From NCBI RefSeq assembly GCF_027887165.1, contig NC_077232.1, forward strand, positions 7,649,391 to 7,713,390: a stretch of 64,000 nucleotides of DNA, read 5' to 3'. The notes under the pieces are model-generated. The model worked only from the letters and a program-made list of their open reading frames with translations. It did not search any database and was not told where the DNA came from. The DNA is from Monodelphis domestica. Its lineage: Eukaryota > Chordata > Mammalia > Didelphimorphia > Didelphidae. Shown piece by piece: positions 1-11,459 of this stretch. The position numbers and the translations under genes are program-made. Within the stretch, counting starts at the first letter, position 1. Every line of letters begins with the position of its first letter.

Positions 1-560
1 CTCCTCAGGCCCTGGGGTCCCAGCCTCCATCTCTAGTATCTCAGCCTCCATCTCCTCAGGCCCTGGGGTCCCAGCCTCCATCTCTAGTATCTCAGCCTCC
101 ATCTCCTCAGGCCCTGGGGTCCCAGCCCCTGGGTCCTCGCTCCCTAGTATCTCAGCCTCCATTCTCTGGGCTGCCAGTGTCCCAGCCTCCATCTCCTCAG
201 GCTCTGGGGTCCCAGCCTCCATCTCTAGTATCTCAGCCTCCATCTCCTCAGGCCCTGGGGTCCCAGCCCCTGGGTCCTCGCTCCCTAGTATCTCAGCCTC
301 CATTCTCTGGGCTGCCAGTGTCCCAGCCCCTGCCTCCTCAGGCTCTGGGGTCCCAGCCTCCATCTCTAGTATCCTAGCCTCTATCTCCTCAGGCCCTGGG
401 GTCCCAGCCTCCATCTCCTCAGGCCCTGGGGTCCCAGCCTCCATCTCTAGTATCCTAGCCTCTATCTCCTCAGGCCCTGGGGTCCCAGCCTCCATCTCTA
501 GTATCTCAGCCTCCATCTCCTCAGGCCCTGGGGTCCCAGCCTCCATCTCCAGTGTCTCAG
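1..560 (-). repeat. In-frame coding minisatellite, 51-bp (17-residue) units, in EHBP1L1
   Basis: About ten tandem units with a basic period of 51 bp run to the left edge, some units merged or shortened. On the minus strand, in the EHBP1L1 frame, the unit reads roughly AGTPGPEEMEAEILEME. All length variants seen keep the frame, so the array is translated as an acidic repeat. It may continue beyond position 1. Confidence 0.88.
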
Positions 561-3500
561 CCTCCATCTCCTCCATCCCCAATAGCTCTGCCTCCACCTC
601 CCCATGTCCCAGGACTTTGCCTCCTATTTCCTCAGTCCCCAAAGTCCCAGAGGCCATCTCTGTCCCTGTCTGTTCAGGCCCCGGCCTCCCAGCCCCCGTC
701 TCCCCTTTCCCCCCTGCCTCACCTCTGTCCTCAGCCCCCAGGATATCAAGTGTCAATTTCTCAGTTCCTGTCTCTTCGTTCTCTACTGTTCTAGGTTCTG
801 TCTCCCTGGTCTCCAAAATCCTAGCAGTTCCCTCATCCCCTACTACCCCGGCTCTTGCCTTCTTAGCCCCCAATATCCCAAGTCCCCTACACCCCCCAGT
901 CTCCGGCTCAACTTCAGGCCCAGGCCCCATCTCTTCATTCCCCCCCAGCCCAGTTTCTGCCTTCTCTGTCATCACTGCCTCAGATGTCACTCTCTCAGTT
1001 GCTGTCTCTGTAGTTTCTAACACCCCAGATTCTGTCCCTTTCATTTCTAATGTTCCAGATTTTGTCTCCCCATTCTCCAACACCCCAGCTTCCTTTTCCT
1101 GAGTCCCCAACACCCCAGCTTCCTTTTCCTGAGTCCCCAACACCCCAGCATCCTTCTCCTGAGTCCCCAACACCCCAATGTCCTCCTGGGTCCCCAACAC
1201 CCCAATGTCCTCCTGGGTCCCCAACACCCCAGCATCCTTATCCTGGGTCCTCAATACCCCAGCTTCCTTCTCCTGTGTCCCTAACATCCCAGCTTCCTTC
1301 TCCTGGGTCCCCAACATCCCAGCTTCCTTCTCCTGTGTCCCTAACATCCCAGCTTCCTTCTCCTGGGTCCCCAATATCCCAGCTTCCTTCTCCTGAGTCC
1401 CCAATGCCCTAGCTTCCTTCTCCTGGGTCCCCAATACCCCAGCTTCCTTCTCCTGTGTCCCTAACATCCCAGCTTCCTTCTCCTGGGTCCCCAACATCCC
1501 AGCTTCCTTCTCCTGAGTCCCCAATGCCCTAGCTTCCTTCTCCTGGGTCCCCAACACCCCAGCATCCTTCTCCTGGGTCCCCAACATCCCAGCTTCCTTC
1601 TCCTGAGTCCCCAATACCCTAGCTTCCTTCTCCTGGGTCCCCAACATTCCAGCTTCCTTCTCCTGGGTCCCCAACGCCCCAGGCCCTGTCTCCTCAGTCC
1701 CCAGGTCCTTAGCCCCCACTCCCTTGAGTGCCTGAGCCTCCCTTCCTATCTCTTCAGTCTCTAACTCTGTCTCCCTCGTCCCCAGGATCTGGACTGCTCT
1801 TTGCTCTTCCTCATCCTCAGGCCCAGCCTCTGCCTCTGCCTCCTCCCCACTGCTCAGTGTCGCAGCCCCCAAGTGCTCAGGCCCGCTCAGGCCAGCCCCG
1901 GCCGCCCCCCGCCTGTCAGTGCCCCTCGGCTGAACTGCAGTCTTGCTCACCTGGGCGGCGGTGCCTTCAGCTGCTGTGGCAGGGACCCCCAGCGCCCCCG
2001 GGCCCTCTGGGACCCTCTGCTCTGCTCGCCCACTGTCCTTGCCCTGTTCTGAAGTCCCGGCTATGCCCCAAGGAACCTCCCTGGGGCCCTCCCTGGCTCC
2101 AGCCTCAGCCCCAGGCTCAGCTCCTTCCACTGGGCCAGGGGCTTGCGGGCCCTCATTTTCCTGCTCTGACTCCGGGGGGGCCGCAGGGCCGAGGCCCCGG
2201 ATGCCAGACGCCTGCCCTTCCTCAGCTGCTTCCCCAGCCTCTGGCCTCCTCATTTCTTGGATTGAAGTTGCTTCAAGGGGAACCTCAGCAGAAGCTGCTC
2301 CTGCCTGGGCCTCCTCGGCTCTTCCGGGGGCCTCTAGCCCCTTCCCAGCCTCCTCGGTGACCTCCTGGGCCTCTGTTGCTGGGGCCTGGGGCCCCCTCCC
2401 AGGCTCCTCTTTGGTGTCCGCTGCCTGCTCCAGCCCTGCCTCTCTGGCCTCTGGCTCCTTCCCAGCTGCCTCCTCCTCCTTTCTGGCCTCCATCCCCCTT
2501 CCAGCCCTTGCTCCTGGGCCCTCCATCTCCCCTACGCCTTGCGCGGTCTCCTGGGTCTCAGCTGCACCCCCATTTCTGTCCTCCCGGGCCCCTTCCTCTC
2601 CTCCTCTTTGGAGTCCTTCCTGGGAAGCCCCCCTGGCTCTGGCCCTCCCTCGGCCTCTCTCTCCTGCTCCGAGCTCTTCCTGATGGGCTCCCCCTCCAGA
2701 AAGGGGCCTGGCGCTGGGGCCAGCCTGCTCCCCTGGGGGGTCCCCTGGGGCTTCCTCCTCATTTGCTGGAGGGGTTGGGTGCAGGGGGGTGGCGGCCACT
2801 CTCCTGAGCCGGGGGGCTGGGATGGGGGACTCCTCCAGGGGTTGCCATGGGGACCTGGGGGAGACAGGATGGAACAGGGTTTCAGGGTGAGCCTGGGAGG
2901 CCCGGCTCCCCCCCATTCTTTTGGGCTTGGAACTTCCCACTTGAAACCAATTGAGCCACCGAGGAGGAAGCAGGGAGGGTCAGAAGAGGTGCCTGGAGAG
3001 GGGGCCGGGCCTGGGCCCAGCTAAGAGGGAAGTGATGGGAAACAGCATTTCCTGGCAGGGGGAGCAGGGCCGGAGGGGGAGGGGGAGAGGGGTGGGGGGC
3101 TCGGGGCCCCCCCGCTGGCCTCCAAGGCCCTCACCTCGGCTCCGTACAGGGTCCCTGGGGGGGCTGGGTCTCGGAGCCGGTCCTGCCCCCGGCCGCTTCC
3201 GTCTCCGCCCTGGGCTGGCCCCCCGGGCTCGGCGGGCCTCCGTGCCCCCTGCCCCCCTGGCCCCGAGAAGCCCTGACAGGGGGCGCAGGGACAGGGGCAC
3301 TTACAGGGGCTGGGCTGGGCTTCTTTGTGCCACCCTCCTCCAGGGAAGCCTGAGGCGGCTGGGCCAGGGCAGCAGGCTGGGCAGGGGCGGCCACTGGCAA
3401 AGGAAGGGATGGAGCGATGAGGATGGCTCAGCTCGAGTCCTTCGGGGTGCCCCTGCCCCCCCCCGGCCCCCAGGCCTCACCTCCCTTCCTGGATGTGGCC

Positions 3501-6500
3501 CCGGAGCCAGGCCTCCCTCCTTCCTCCTCCTCTCGCAGAGGGCTCAGCTCCCGGGATGGATCTGTGGGTGACACGGGGGAGGGGAGGGGTGAGGCCGGGC
3601 CGGTGGGGCCCCCCAAAAGACCGGCCCCTCCCCCAAGAAGAGAGCCGAGGCCGTACCTGGCAGATGCCCCAACCTCGGGGCTGCGGCCCGACCTACAGAG
3701 ATGGAGGAGAGACAGGCAGAGATAGAGGAGGCTGGGGGGGGACCCCGGAGCTCCGAGGAGCCCGTCCCGCCTGGAACGCACGAGGGGCCTCACACCCACC
3801 TGGCTGAGCGGGCCTGGCGCAGGCCTCGGCAGCACCCTGGCCCCCGGCCTCCTCTTCATCACTCTCAGCAAAGTCCTCCAGGTTCCCCACATCGCTGGGC
3901 TTCACACTCATCAGACTGGCCAGGCTCTGCATGTCGTCATCCCTGAGGGCAAGAGCCGGCTTCAGGGAGGCCCTGGCCCTGCCATCTCCCCCCTCTGGGC
4001 CTTTGCAGAGGCTGTGCCCCCTGCCTGTGGGGCTCTCCCAAGCTCCCCTGAAATGGGGCCGGCCCAGGGCATAGAGCCGGGCTTGGAGACGGGGCCCGGC
4101 TGGCTTCCAGTGTGGCTCAGTCCTGCCTAGCCCAGTGGCCCTCCCGCCTGGGCAGCCACCTAAGAGGGAGGGGGAGGTCGAGAACAGGAAGCGGCATCTG
4201 CTGCCTCCGGCCGGCCGGGCACTCACGTGGCTCGGCCTTCCCTGACCAGGACGCCAGACAGGCTCAGGCTCAGCTCGGCGTTCAGCACCTTCACGGACTT
4301 GGGCTTCAGCTTCAGCCGGAGGGGCGTCAGGGAGGGGACGGGCCCGGCGTACCGGGACAGGTCCACGTCCACGGCGGCCAGCACCTTCCGCTGCCCCTTG
4401 GACTCCTGGACAGGGAGGCCGCCGTGAGGCCGCTGCCCGCCCCCACCCGACGGACCCCGGGGGAGGGGTCTGGGCAGCCTGGCGACAGGCACCTGGGCAG
4501 GAGTGTGGTCAAAGCTCTGGCTGCTGGCTGGCCTCGTGTGTGCCACCAAGCGGGGATGAGCCCTCTCTGGGGTCCCTTCGAGGTCTAGAGCCTCCTCGAG
4601 GCGCCCCTCATGGGCCTCAGTTTCCCCCCCTGTAAAATGACGGGGTTGGCCCAGACAGCCCCAAATCTAGGCGCTTCCCTGTGGGTAGCCCGGAGGACGG
4701 AGGCTCCCGGAGGGCTCCTCGGCCCGGCCAAGCATCTCTCACGCAATCTGGCCGCTGGACGTCGGTAAGTGACCCTCCCGCAGCACACAAGACGGTCAGA
4801 TTCACTCACATTCTCAATGATGAACGTCCATTCCTTGGCCTCGTACTGCTCCACGTGGGGGTCCTGCGGGGGGTCAGGAGCAAGAATGAGGGGCGACACA
4901 TGGGGACGAGGGGGGACTTGGGGTATTCGCTCCGGACACCTCTGGGACCCTCCATTTCCTCTGCCTTCAGGAGCCTTGTTTCCCTCGCTGCCTCCCAGGG
5001 TGTCCTGGAGAGCCAGGAGGGGTGCGGGGGGAGCCAGGGCCAGAGGTGAGGGGTGGCCTTCCTCTGGGGAGCGTCGGCCCCGGGCACTGCCCACCCCAGT
5101 GCTCTGTTGAAAACTACGAGTCCCACCAGCTTGCAAAATATAGACCAAGGCAGGGGCAGCTGGGTGGCTCAGGGGAGAGAGCCAGGCCCGGAGAGGGGGG
5201 TCCTGGCTTCAAATCTGGCCTCCGACCCTGGACAAGTCCCTTAACCCACATGGCCCAGCCCTGACCACTCTTCTGCCTCGGAGCCAAAACTGAGGACCGA
5301 TCCCAAGACCCCCTTCAAAGACGAGGCTCCCCTCGGGAGGCCTGGAACACACCAGCCTCCCCCCAGGAGGGGGGAGAAACATAAGTTGTACACCAGGAGC
5401 AGAGATAGCAATGATGAGGCTTAGAGGACATCCCTGGAGTCATGAAGGCCTGAATTCAAGTCCTGCCTGATGGGACCAGTGACCCAGGAGGGATCACATA
5501 GGCCCCAGGAACCTCTGTGAGACTGAAAGGGAAAGAAGCCTTGGAAAGCAAATGAGCTCAGATATGGAAAGTCCTTGGCACAGTTCTTGACACAGGAATT
5601 TAAAGCATTTAATAACCCCTCCTTCCTTCCCTCCTTCCTTCCTTCCCTCCCTCATTCCTTTCCTCTCTCCTTCCTTCCTTCCCTTCCTCTTTCCTTCCTT
5701 CCTTCCCTTCCTTCCTTCCTTCCTTCTCTCTTTCCTTCCTTCCTTCCTTCCTTCCTTCCTTCCTTCCTTCCTTCCTTCCTTCCTTCCTTCCTTCCTTCCT
5801 TCCTTCCTTCCTTCCTTCCTTCCTTCCTTCCTTTCTTCCTTCCTTCCCTTTCTCTTTCCTTCCTTCCTTTCTCCTTCCCTCTCTCTCTCCCTCCCTCCTT
5901 TTCTTCTTTCATTGATTCAGGGAACTTCCTACTCTGCAGAATTCAGAAATGTGAGTATTCTTTTTCTCTCCTAGACTCTGAGCTCCATGGTGGCTGGTTC
6001 TGGGTCCAATCAGAACTTGGTGTCTCCCCCCTCCCCAGAGCCAAGCAGACAGTAAGTGCTTCAGAAACACTTGCTGGGCTCAGTCAGGAGCGCTGCTGCC
6101 TCCTGCATGCCCCCAATTCCTGTTGGGCTCCCCTGTTACTACTTGCCTAGTTCCCTGAGGGGAGAGGGGACACCGATGGGGGCTCACCCGATAGAGGGTC
6201 ACCGAGATGTCCACGTTCTCTGGCACCATCCATACCACCATGCCTCGGTAAGGGTTCTGGATCCCAGGCTGCCAGCTGTGGGCCTGTGGAAAGATGTCTG
6301 AGCCCCTGAGCAGCCCCCCAGCCCCCCGAGGCTCTGCCACCCAAATGCTAGGAGCCCATGCAGACTGGTGCAGAAATGGGGAGCCTCAGGGTCTTGGGGG
6401 CCTCACCTTGGAGCAGATGCGCCGGTTCCTCCGGGTCCACACCACCACCAGCTTGTCTGGCTGCCTGAGGGGCAACAGTGGGCAGAGGAAGGGGGAAGCT

Positions 6501-9203
6501 CAGAAGGGTTCCCCCAAACCCCCCCACTATTTGTGACACCACAGAAGGGAAGGGTCAGACAGCTGGTTCCCTTATCTTGGGGCCCAGTCTTAGGGCGGAG
6601 GCTCTGGGGCAGGGTGGAGCATGGGGGCAGTAGGGCAAAGGGTGGAAAGAAAGGGGGGTGAAAGGGGAGGAGAGAGGGCAGGCAGGCAGACAGAAGCAGA
6701 AAGTGCGAGGGGGCCGGACAAGTGCCCGCAGTGCACAGCCACACTAAGAAATGCAGGGGAAAGGTGTGTTGGGACCGAGCTTTGCTCCAGCTCCTTGGAC
6801 GGTGGCAGAGGACTTCGGGCTGGGGAGGAGCTCCACCTGAGGGCTCTCTGCAGGAGGGGGACAGGCCTTCCTCCTCTGGTCAGAGGGGAGAAGGAAGGAC
6901 ATGGCCCTGCCCTGCCCCCTTATATTCATTCATTTGATAAATGTGCTGCCCACCGCATGCAGGGCACAAAGGCCTGCCAGGATGAGAAATGGTCCAGGCC
7001 TCCATGGCATTTACAGGGTGGGGTTGGGCACCGATCAGGGAAGGGGGAGGTGACATTCGAGTTGTTAGACATTCAGTAAAAGTGGAGAGGGAATGGGGGC
7101 AGCTGGGTAGCTCAGTGGATTGAGAACCAGCCCTAGAGACGGGAGGTCCTAGGTTCAAATCTGGCCTCAGACACTTCCCAGCTGGGTGACCCTGGACAAG
7201 TCACTTGACCCCCATTGCCTAGCCCTTACCACTCTTCTGCCTTGGAGCCAATACACAGTATTGACTCCAAGACGGAAGGTAAGGGTTTAAAAAAAAAAAA
7301 GTGGAGAGGGAAGGCACAGCCTGAGCAAAGGCACAGAGGTGGGAGAATTGGGGGCAAGTTGGGGCAGGACACAGTTTGGCAAGAATGAGATAAAGCGGGA
7401 GGGTGGGGGGTAAGGCCCCAGACTGGGGAGGCCTCAAAGGCGGAGAAGAGGCAGGGGCAAAGTGAGATTCCCATCCTCTCCTCAAAGCACCCCCTCAGAG
7501 GCCCTCAAAGGCGAGCAGCCTTTGTTGGGGAGTCTCTCTGGGGGCAGGTCAGCAGTCCGGTCGGCACTGTCTCAGGCTGGGGCACTGCCAAGCTGGAATG
7601 GGAGAAGGGACTGGCCCTGACACAAGCAGGTGCCCCTGCCCATCAGCCTGCCAGGCACCGCTTGGGCTGGGGCAGGGGTGTTGGGTTGCCCCCCCCAAGC
7701 TAGCTCTTGGCCCAGGGCCCCTCGATTGCTGGGTCCCCACTGGCCCCTGCTGGGGGGATCACCCGTGGCTGGTCTGAGAGCCTGGGAATGGCAGGACCCG
7801 AGGGTGGAATCCTAGTCTGAGGCTGGGCCTTCTATGGAGGCCCACTCCCATGGGAGGACGGGGCAGATGATTCCCAGCTCCGGGAGGGACGGGCACCTCC
7901 TGGCTCCCTAATCCGACCCACCCAGGCTCTGCCCAGCCCCAAGGCCGCTCAGCTCTGCCCTGTGCCTGGCTCGGCATCGTTGCTCCCAGAATCCCTGCCC
8001 AGATGATTATCCCCCTCGATGGATGAGCAAAGTGAGGTTCCGAGAAGAAATGACTCAGCCAGAGCCACCCAGCCACTGAGCGGCGGGCAGGGGGCAGGCT
8101 CAGGCGGCAGAGCGGCTGTCACGTTGGCCTCCCCTCCCCAGGCCCCTCGGGCTGTGAGGCCTAATTTTAGCCCCCTGGAGGGGCAGGATGGGGAGAGGGG
8201 CCGTCGCAGCTGCAGCCCTAATCCTGGCTCCGGAGGGGAAGCTGACACCCGGCCTGCCCAGGGTATATTTAGGCTATGACGAGGGGACACGAAGCAGCTG
8301 GAGGGGGCCCGCTGCCAGGAAGCCACCTGGCCTTGCCTGGGGCTGGGTCACCCCCACCACAAGGGGAGCTCCGGCCCTCTCCTCTGGGCTCCCCAAAGCT
8401 TCAGCCCCCCCACGCCCTCTGCCTGCCCAAGTCCTGCCAGGCCCCTTTAAGTCCTTGTCTCCTCCTCTTCCCTTGCCTCTCTCCAGGCTCAGTTTCCCCT
8501 TTTAAGGACATTTCAGAGAAAGCTCTCATCCTCGGGGCTCCCCGCCCTGCCGGGCGCCGTTGCCCACTCTCCGCCTCAAAAGAGCTGCCGGGCCGGTCCC
8601 CCAGCCTGCTGCAGCACCCGCCCCCCAGGCCGGACCCCCGGAGATGTGCCATTCCTTCTGAACCCCACCCTGAGCCAATCCTCATTCCTTCAGAAGGGAA
8701 GGGGGGCGGGCCAGGAGGGGGCAAGAGGACAGGGCGCTTCTGCAGGGTTTCCCCTTCCTCCACCCCGTTCTGAGTGGCCAGAGCAGCCAGCTGCCCAGCG
8801 TCCCCCCTCGTCCATCCAGAAGGCAGCTGGGCTGAAGAGCCCTGTCCCCCAGGAGGCCCTCCCTCAAATGCCCCCTCCCTCTGGGGTGAGGGAGGGGCCC
8901 CCAAGCCTCCCGAGAGCCCCACTTTTGAGGAGGGCAGAAGCTTGTGGCAGGGAGACCCCCCTGCCCTAAGGAGGGGAAGAGCAGAGGGTTGCCATGAAAA
9001 AGGGCACCGGTGCCAGCCTGGGAAGAGGGCACAGTGGGAGGGCATGGCGGCACGGCTGCCAGAGGGAGCCTGGGGCCAGCAGGGGCCGCGCACACTCACC
9101 ATTTCTTGGTGCACTCCACCACCAGCTCCTGGTAACACGCCACGAAGTGAAACTTAGCTGCGCGTTTGCCCACGCGCTGGAGCCGCTTCCACACGGAGCT
9201 CAT
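1..9203 (-). CDS. EHBP1L1: EHBP1L1, EH domain-binding protein 1-like 1 (5' part, runs off left edge)
   Basis: Coding exons in transcript order are 9203-9100, 6464-6407, 6283-6188, 4863-4810, 4405-4227, 3942-3800, 3561-3481, 3393-3135 and 2854 to beyond 1. All introns are GT-AG, phases agree, and 3,828 coding bases (1,276 codons) lie in the window. The start follows the human N-terminus (MSSVWKRLQRVGKRAAKFHF here). Residues about 8-160 (exons 1-5) form the NT-C2 domain. Exons 6-8 carry the conserved stretch SLMSVKPSDVGNL and then proline-rich linker. The last exon is a giant acidic, Glu/Gly-rich, low-complexity exon with two in-frame minisatellites. In the family, the CH domain and the C-terminal bMERB domain (Rab8/Rab10 binding) follow, so they must lie left of the window. 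The protein is known to join Rab8, Bin1/dynamin and EHD proteins at recycling tubules in epithelial cells. The identity is near certain. The right end of the giant exon is supported by phase and by a pyrimidine tract before 2,855. Confidence 0.93.
1083..1685 (-). repeat. In-frame coding minisatellite, 30-bp (10-residue) units, in EHBP1L1
   Basis: About 20 tandem units of 30 bp, two of them 27 bp (near 1,173-1,226). In the EHBP1L1 frame the unit reads GxLGTQEKEA. All unit lengths are multiples of three, so the exon stays open. Human EHBP1L1 carries scattered, diverged LGTQE motifs in the same exon, so the array looks like an amplified version of an older motif. Confidence 0.9.
5153..5312 (+). 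mobile_element. Marsupial tRNA-derived SINE (SINE1/WSINE1 type)
   Basis: Diverged copy in EHBP1L1 intron 3. It starts with the head gggcagctgggtggctcag and keeps the B-box-like ttcaaatctggcct and the tail cactcttctgcct. Deletions and substitutions suggest moderate age. Confidence 0.8.
5400..5600 (+). mobile_element. CORE-SINE (Mar1/MIR-like) fragment
   Basis: Diverged fragment with the typical middle section (gtcatgaaggcctgaattca), followed by the gggaccagtgaccc region. The family call rests on a few matching words only. Confidence 0.4.
5609..5905 (+). repeat. (TTCC)n microsatellite
   Basis: About 300 bp of TTCC/CCTT tetranucleotides, purest at 5,731-5,830, in EHBP1L1 intron 3. Being homopurine/homopyrimidine, it is likely unstable in length. 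On the transcript strand (minus) it is GGAA-rich, the core recognised by ETS factors. Confidence 0.97.
7094..7299 (+). mobile_element. Marsupial SINE (SINE1/WSINE1 type), near-complete, with target duplication
   Basis: Near-complete, little-diverged copy in EHBP1L1 intron 1, running from gggggcagctgggtagctca to the aagacggaaggtaagg tail and a run of A. It is flanked by the 13-bp target duplication agtggagagggaa (7,081-7,093 and 7,300-7,312). Its similarity to the other copies suggests a fairly recent insertion. Confidence 0.93.
8000..8115 (-). mobile_element. MIR/CORE-SINE fragment
   Basis: Reverse-orientation CORE-SINE words (gatgagcaaagtgaggttc, then the gactcagccagagccaccc section) in EHBP1L1 intron 1. 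Confidence 0.5.
8155..8305. promoter_or_regulatory. Candidate enhancer: two MEF2-type boxes and two CAGCTG E-boxes
   Basis: Within EHBP1L1 intron 1. Position 8,161-8,170 (ctaattttag) fits the MEF2 consensus CTA(A/T)4TAG exactly. Position 8,263-8,272 (gtatatttag) fits with one mismatch. Palindromic E-boxes cagctg lie at 8,207-8,212 and 8,295-8,300. This spacing is typical of muscle-type enhancers. Function is inferred from motifs alone. Confidence 0.35.
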
Positions 9204-9700
9204 GGCCCCTCCGCTCCGGCCCCCCTCCCCTCAGGTGCGCCTGGGCAGGCTCCGCAGCTCCATCGCGGGCACAGCGGCCCGGCCGTCCCGTCTAGTCCGG
9301 GGCAGCTCGGAGGACCAAGCCCCGGCCCCGGGCTCTGCTCTGGCCCAAGCTCCGGGTCCGCGCCCGGGTAGCTGCGGTGCGCTCTGAGGGAGCCGACTGG
9401 GCGCCCGTTTCCTGGAGCCGCACCCCCCCCCCCCACGGAAGGAGGGCGGGGAAGGGGGAGGGGCGGGGCGGGGGGGGGGGCTGGCCCTGGGACCTGGAGC
9501 CCCGCAAGGCCAAGGGGCGGGAGGTGGGGGAAGGAATTCTGCAGGCGGGGCGGGCTGTCAGGGAAGGCTGGTTGGCCCGCCCCTAAGGGGCTCTGCCCGC
9601 TCTAGGGGGGTCGCCGCAGGGTCCCCTGGGTGGGCTCGGGAGGGGACTGACTACGTGAGGTCTGCCCGCGTGGGCCGAGTCTGTGCTGTGGGGGGGAGGG
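9204..9700 (-). promoter_or_regulatory. EHBP1L1 CpG-rich promoter and 5' UTR
   Basis: Very GC-rich, CpG-rich stretch directly upstream of the EHBP1L1 start codon (9,203-9,201), with several GC boxes (ggggcggggcgggg near 9,460-9,475) and no TATA box seen. The transcription start cannot be placed from sequence alone. Confidence 0.6.
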
Positions 9701-10189
9701 GAGAGGTGCGCTCCGGGTCATTGCTGTCCTTTTAGACCGTTAGGAGGGGGGGGGGCGGAATGACAGCCTGTTCAGGAGCAGAGCCCGGAGGGTTTGTGCG
9801 TGTGTGCGCGGGGTGTGCCCGGCCCTTCGTGGGAGTTTCCCGTGGACTGGCTCTTGGTGTGAATTCGCACCGGTTCAAGCGGGACTGGGCGACGCGAATG
9901 GGCTGGCCAGATTCCTGGGAGTCAGCCAGAGCCCGACTCCCACCTCTGAATGACGGGGCGCTACGGGGCTAAGCGATGTCTTATTGCCAGAGTGGCCGAG
10001 AGGTGCCCCCTGCGACGGGGAAGGGAGTTTCCTCCGACGGAACCTCCCTGGAGCCGTGAAACCCCGCCAGGTCCCTCGTCCTGTCCCTGAGAGAAAGGGG
10101 GTTTCCGATGTCAGGGGGACAAACATGGCCGCCGGAGGGGAGGGGGAAGGGATGGCAGGGCGCGAGCTCCCTCCACATACAGCAAGTAA

Positions 10190-10532
10190 TGTGTCAGAAG
10201 AGCCTGGACACGAAATTTGGAAGCTGCCCTCTCACCCTAACTAGGTGTGGGACCTTGGGCAAGTGACGTCATCTGCCTCCATTTCCTCATTTGTAAAACG
10301 GGGGTTGCCTGTGGGACCCACTTTAGGATTGTTGTGAGGCCTAAAGAAGGCAATGTATACACAAGGGGCAGCTGGGTGGCTTAGAGACGGCAGGTCCTGG
10401 GTTCCAATGTGGCCTCAGACACTTCCCAGCTGGGTGACCCTGGGCAAGTCACCTAACCCCGCTGGCCGCCCTCTTTCCGCTCTTCTGCCCTGGAGCCAAT
10501 ACACAGTGCTGATTCTAAGATGGAAGGAGTGC
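10190..10532 (+). mobile_element. CORE-SINE fragment followed by a SINE1/WSINE1 copy
   Basis: Position 10,190-10,345 matches the MIR/Mar1 pattern (gggcaagtgacgtcatctgc, then cctcatttgtaaaac). Position 10,362-10,532 is a shortened SINE1/WSINE1-type copy (ggggcagctgggtggctta to the attctaagatggaagg tail). Both lie in the EHBP1L1-FAM89B intergenic region. Confidence 0.7.
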
Positions 10533-11149
10533 AAAAGAAGAGCGGGTAGACTCCGATGGCCGGTTTCTGTTCTGTTCTCTCCAGGGCCTCTCGAGTGCCT
10601 GGAGATCAGAGGCTGAGCCCGGAGAATTATTCCCCCACGCCCTTCACTCTCACGGCTGGGGAGGGAGGCAGGGCTTTGTGGCAAGGCGAGTGGGGCTTCA
10701 GGGCTGTTTCCTGGTGTGTGCGCGGAGGGGGTGCTGCAAAGCTGGGTGTGGCAGCTGGGTGCAGACTTCTGAGAGCTGCGAGGCTTTGGAGCTCCAGCTT
10801 TGCCAGGGGGGCCTGGATGAAGAAGGACTTTGGAATGTGTTTTAAGTATCTGCAAACTCCCCCTCCCCCCTAAATCGGCGGGGCTGCCCTCTCTCTGGGC
10901 CGGCGCGGCCATCCAGCTCTCCCTCCTTGGTTGCAGCCCCTCAGCTTGTCCCTCCCTCCTCACGAAGGCCCCCAAAGATGGGTCTGGGAGTGGAACCCTC
11001 ACTTCCTGCCCCAGCAGGAGCCCCAGCCTCGGCTCCAACTCCACCCCCACACTGGGTGGAAAGTTTCTCTCCTCAAGATGACGGTTCCTTCCGCTTCCTC
11101 CCCCCTCCATCCCCCTTGGCTCCAGATGGGGGTCAAATTGAGCCAGGAG

Positions 11150-11310
11150 GCCCTTCAGAGATCTGGTCCAGCTTACTCATTTTTACAGGGAAGGAAATGG
11201 GGGCCCAGAGAGGGGGAGGGCTTCGTCCCAGCTAGCACAGCCCCGGCCCGTTAGGGGCAGAACGGGGATTCGAGCCCAGCCCCTCAGACTCCCAGCCTGG
11301 CAAGTGGCAC
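11150..11310 (-). mobile_element. MIR-like CORE-SINE fragment
   Basis: Reverse-orientation MIR pattern: tttttacagggaaggaaat, then ggggcccagagagggggag, then gggattcgagcccagc. Confidence 0.5.
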
Positions 11311-11453
11311 CCACTGCCGGTCACAAAGCGCCAGCTGCGCTCTTCCAGCCCCACCTGCCGGCAGAAGGAGATGCTACAAGTCGTCCGTCACCCCTCGCAC
11401 CTTTTCCCATCTTTCTCTTACAAAAGACAAGCGCTGAGCAGAGATAAGAGCCG

Positions 11454-11459
11454 TTTATT
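11454..11459 (-). terminator. FAM89B polyadenylation signal
   Basis: AATAAA on the minus strand (tttatt on plus), about 680 bases beyond the FAM89B stop codon. It is the only canonical signal seen on that strand before the next intergenic stretch. Confidence 0.5.

Noticed and set aside
1945-1952. Splice donor-like cag/gtgagc inside the EHBP1L1 giant exon
   Set aside because: The reading frame and the acidic composition continue unbroken to position 1, so a single large exon is more likely. Occasional use as an alternative donor cannot be excluded.
177-2807. Long proline/serine-rich open frames on the plus strand
   Set aside because: They are antisense shadows of the EHBP1L1 giant exon. Repeat periods divisible by three keep all frames open. 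The minus frame alone matches the known protein.
3135-3300. Splice donor-like gtaagt within EHBP1L1 exon 8 (at the PAPVSAP codons)
   Set aside because: Human protein similarity and phase continue straight through it, so the site is probably not used.
5575-6150. Open frames across the TTCC tract
   Set aside because: Pure microsatellite translation (FLPS repeats) with no homologue-like sequence. It lies in an EHBP1L1 intron.
7094-7299. tRNA-like gene signal (A/B boxes) in this and other SINE copies
   Set aside because: The B-box-like ttcaaatctgg is part of the tRNA-derived SINE head. No cloverleaf can be folded and copies recur across the window.
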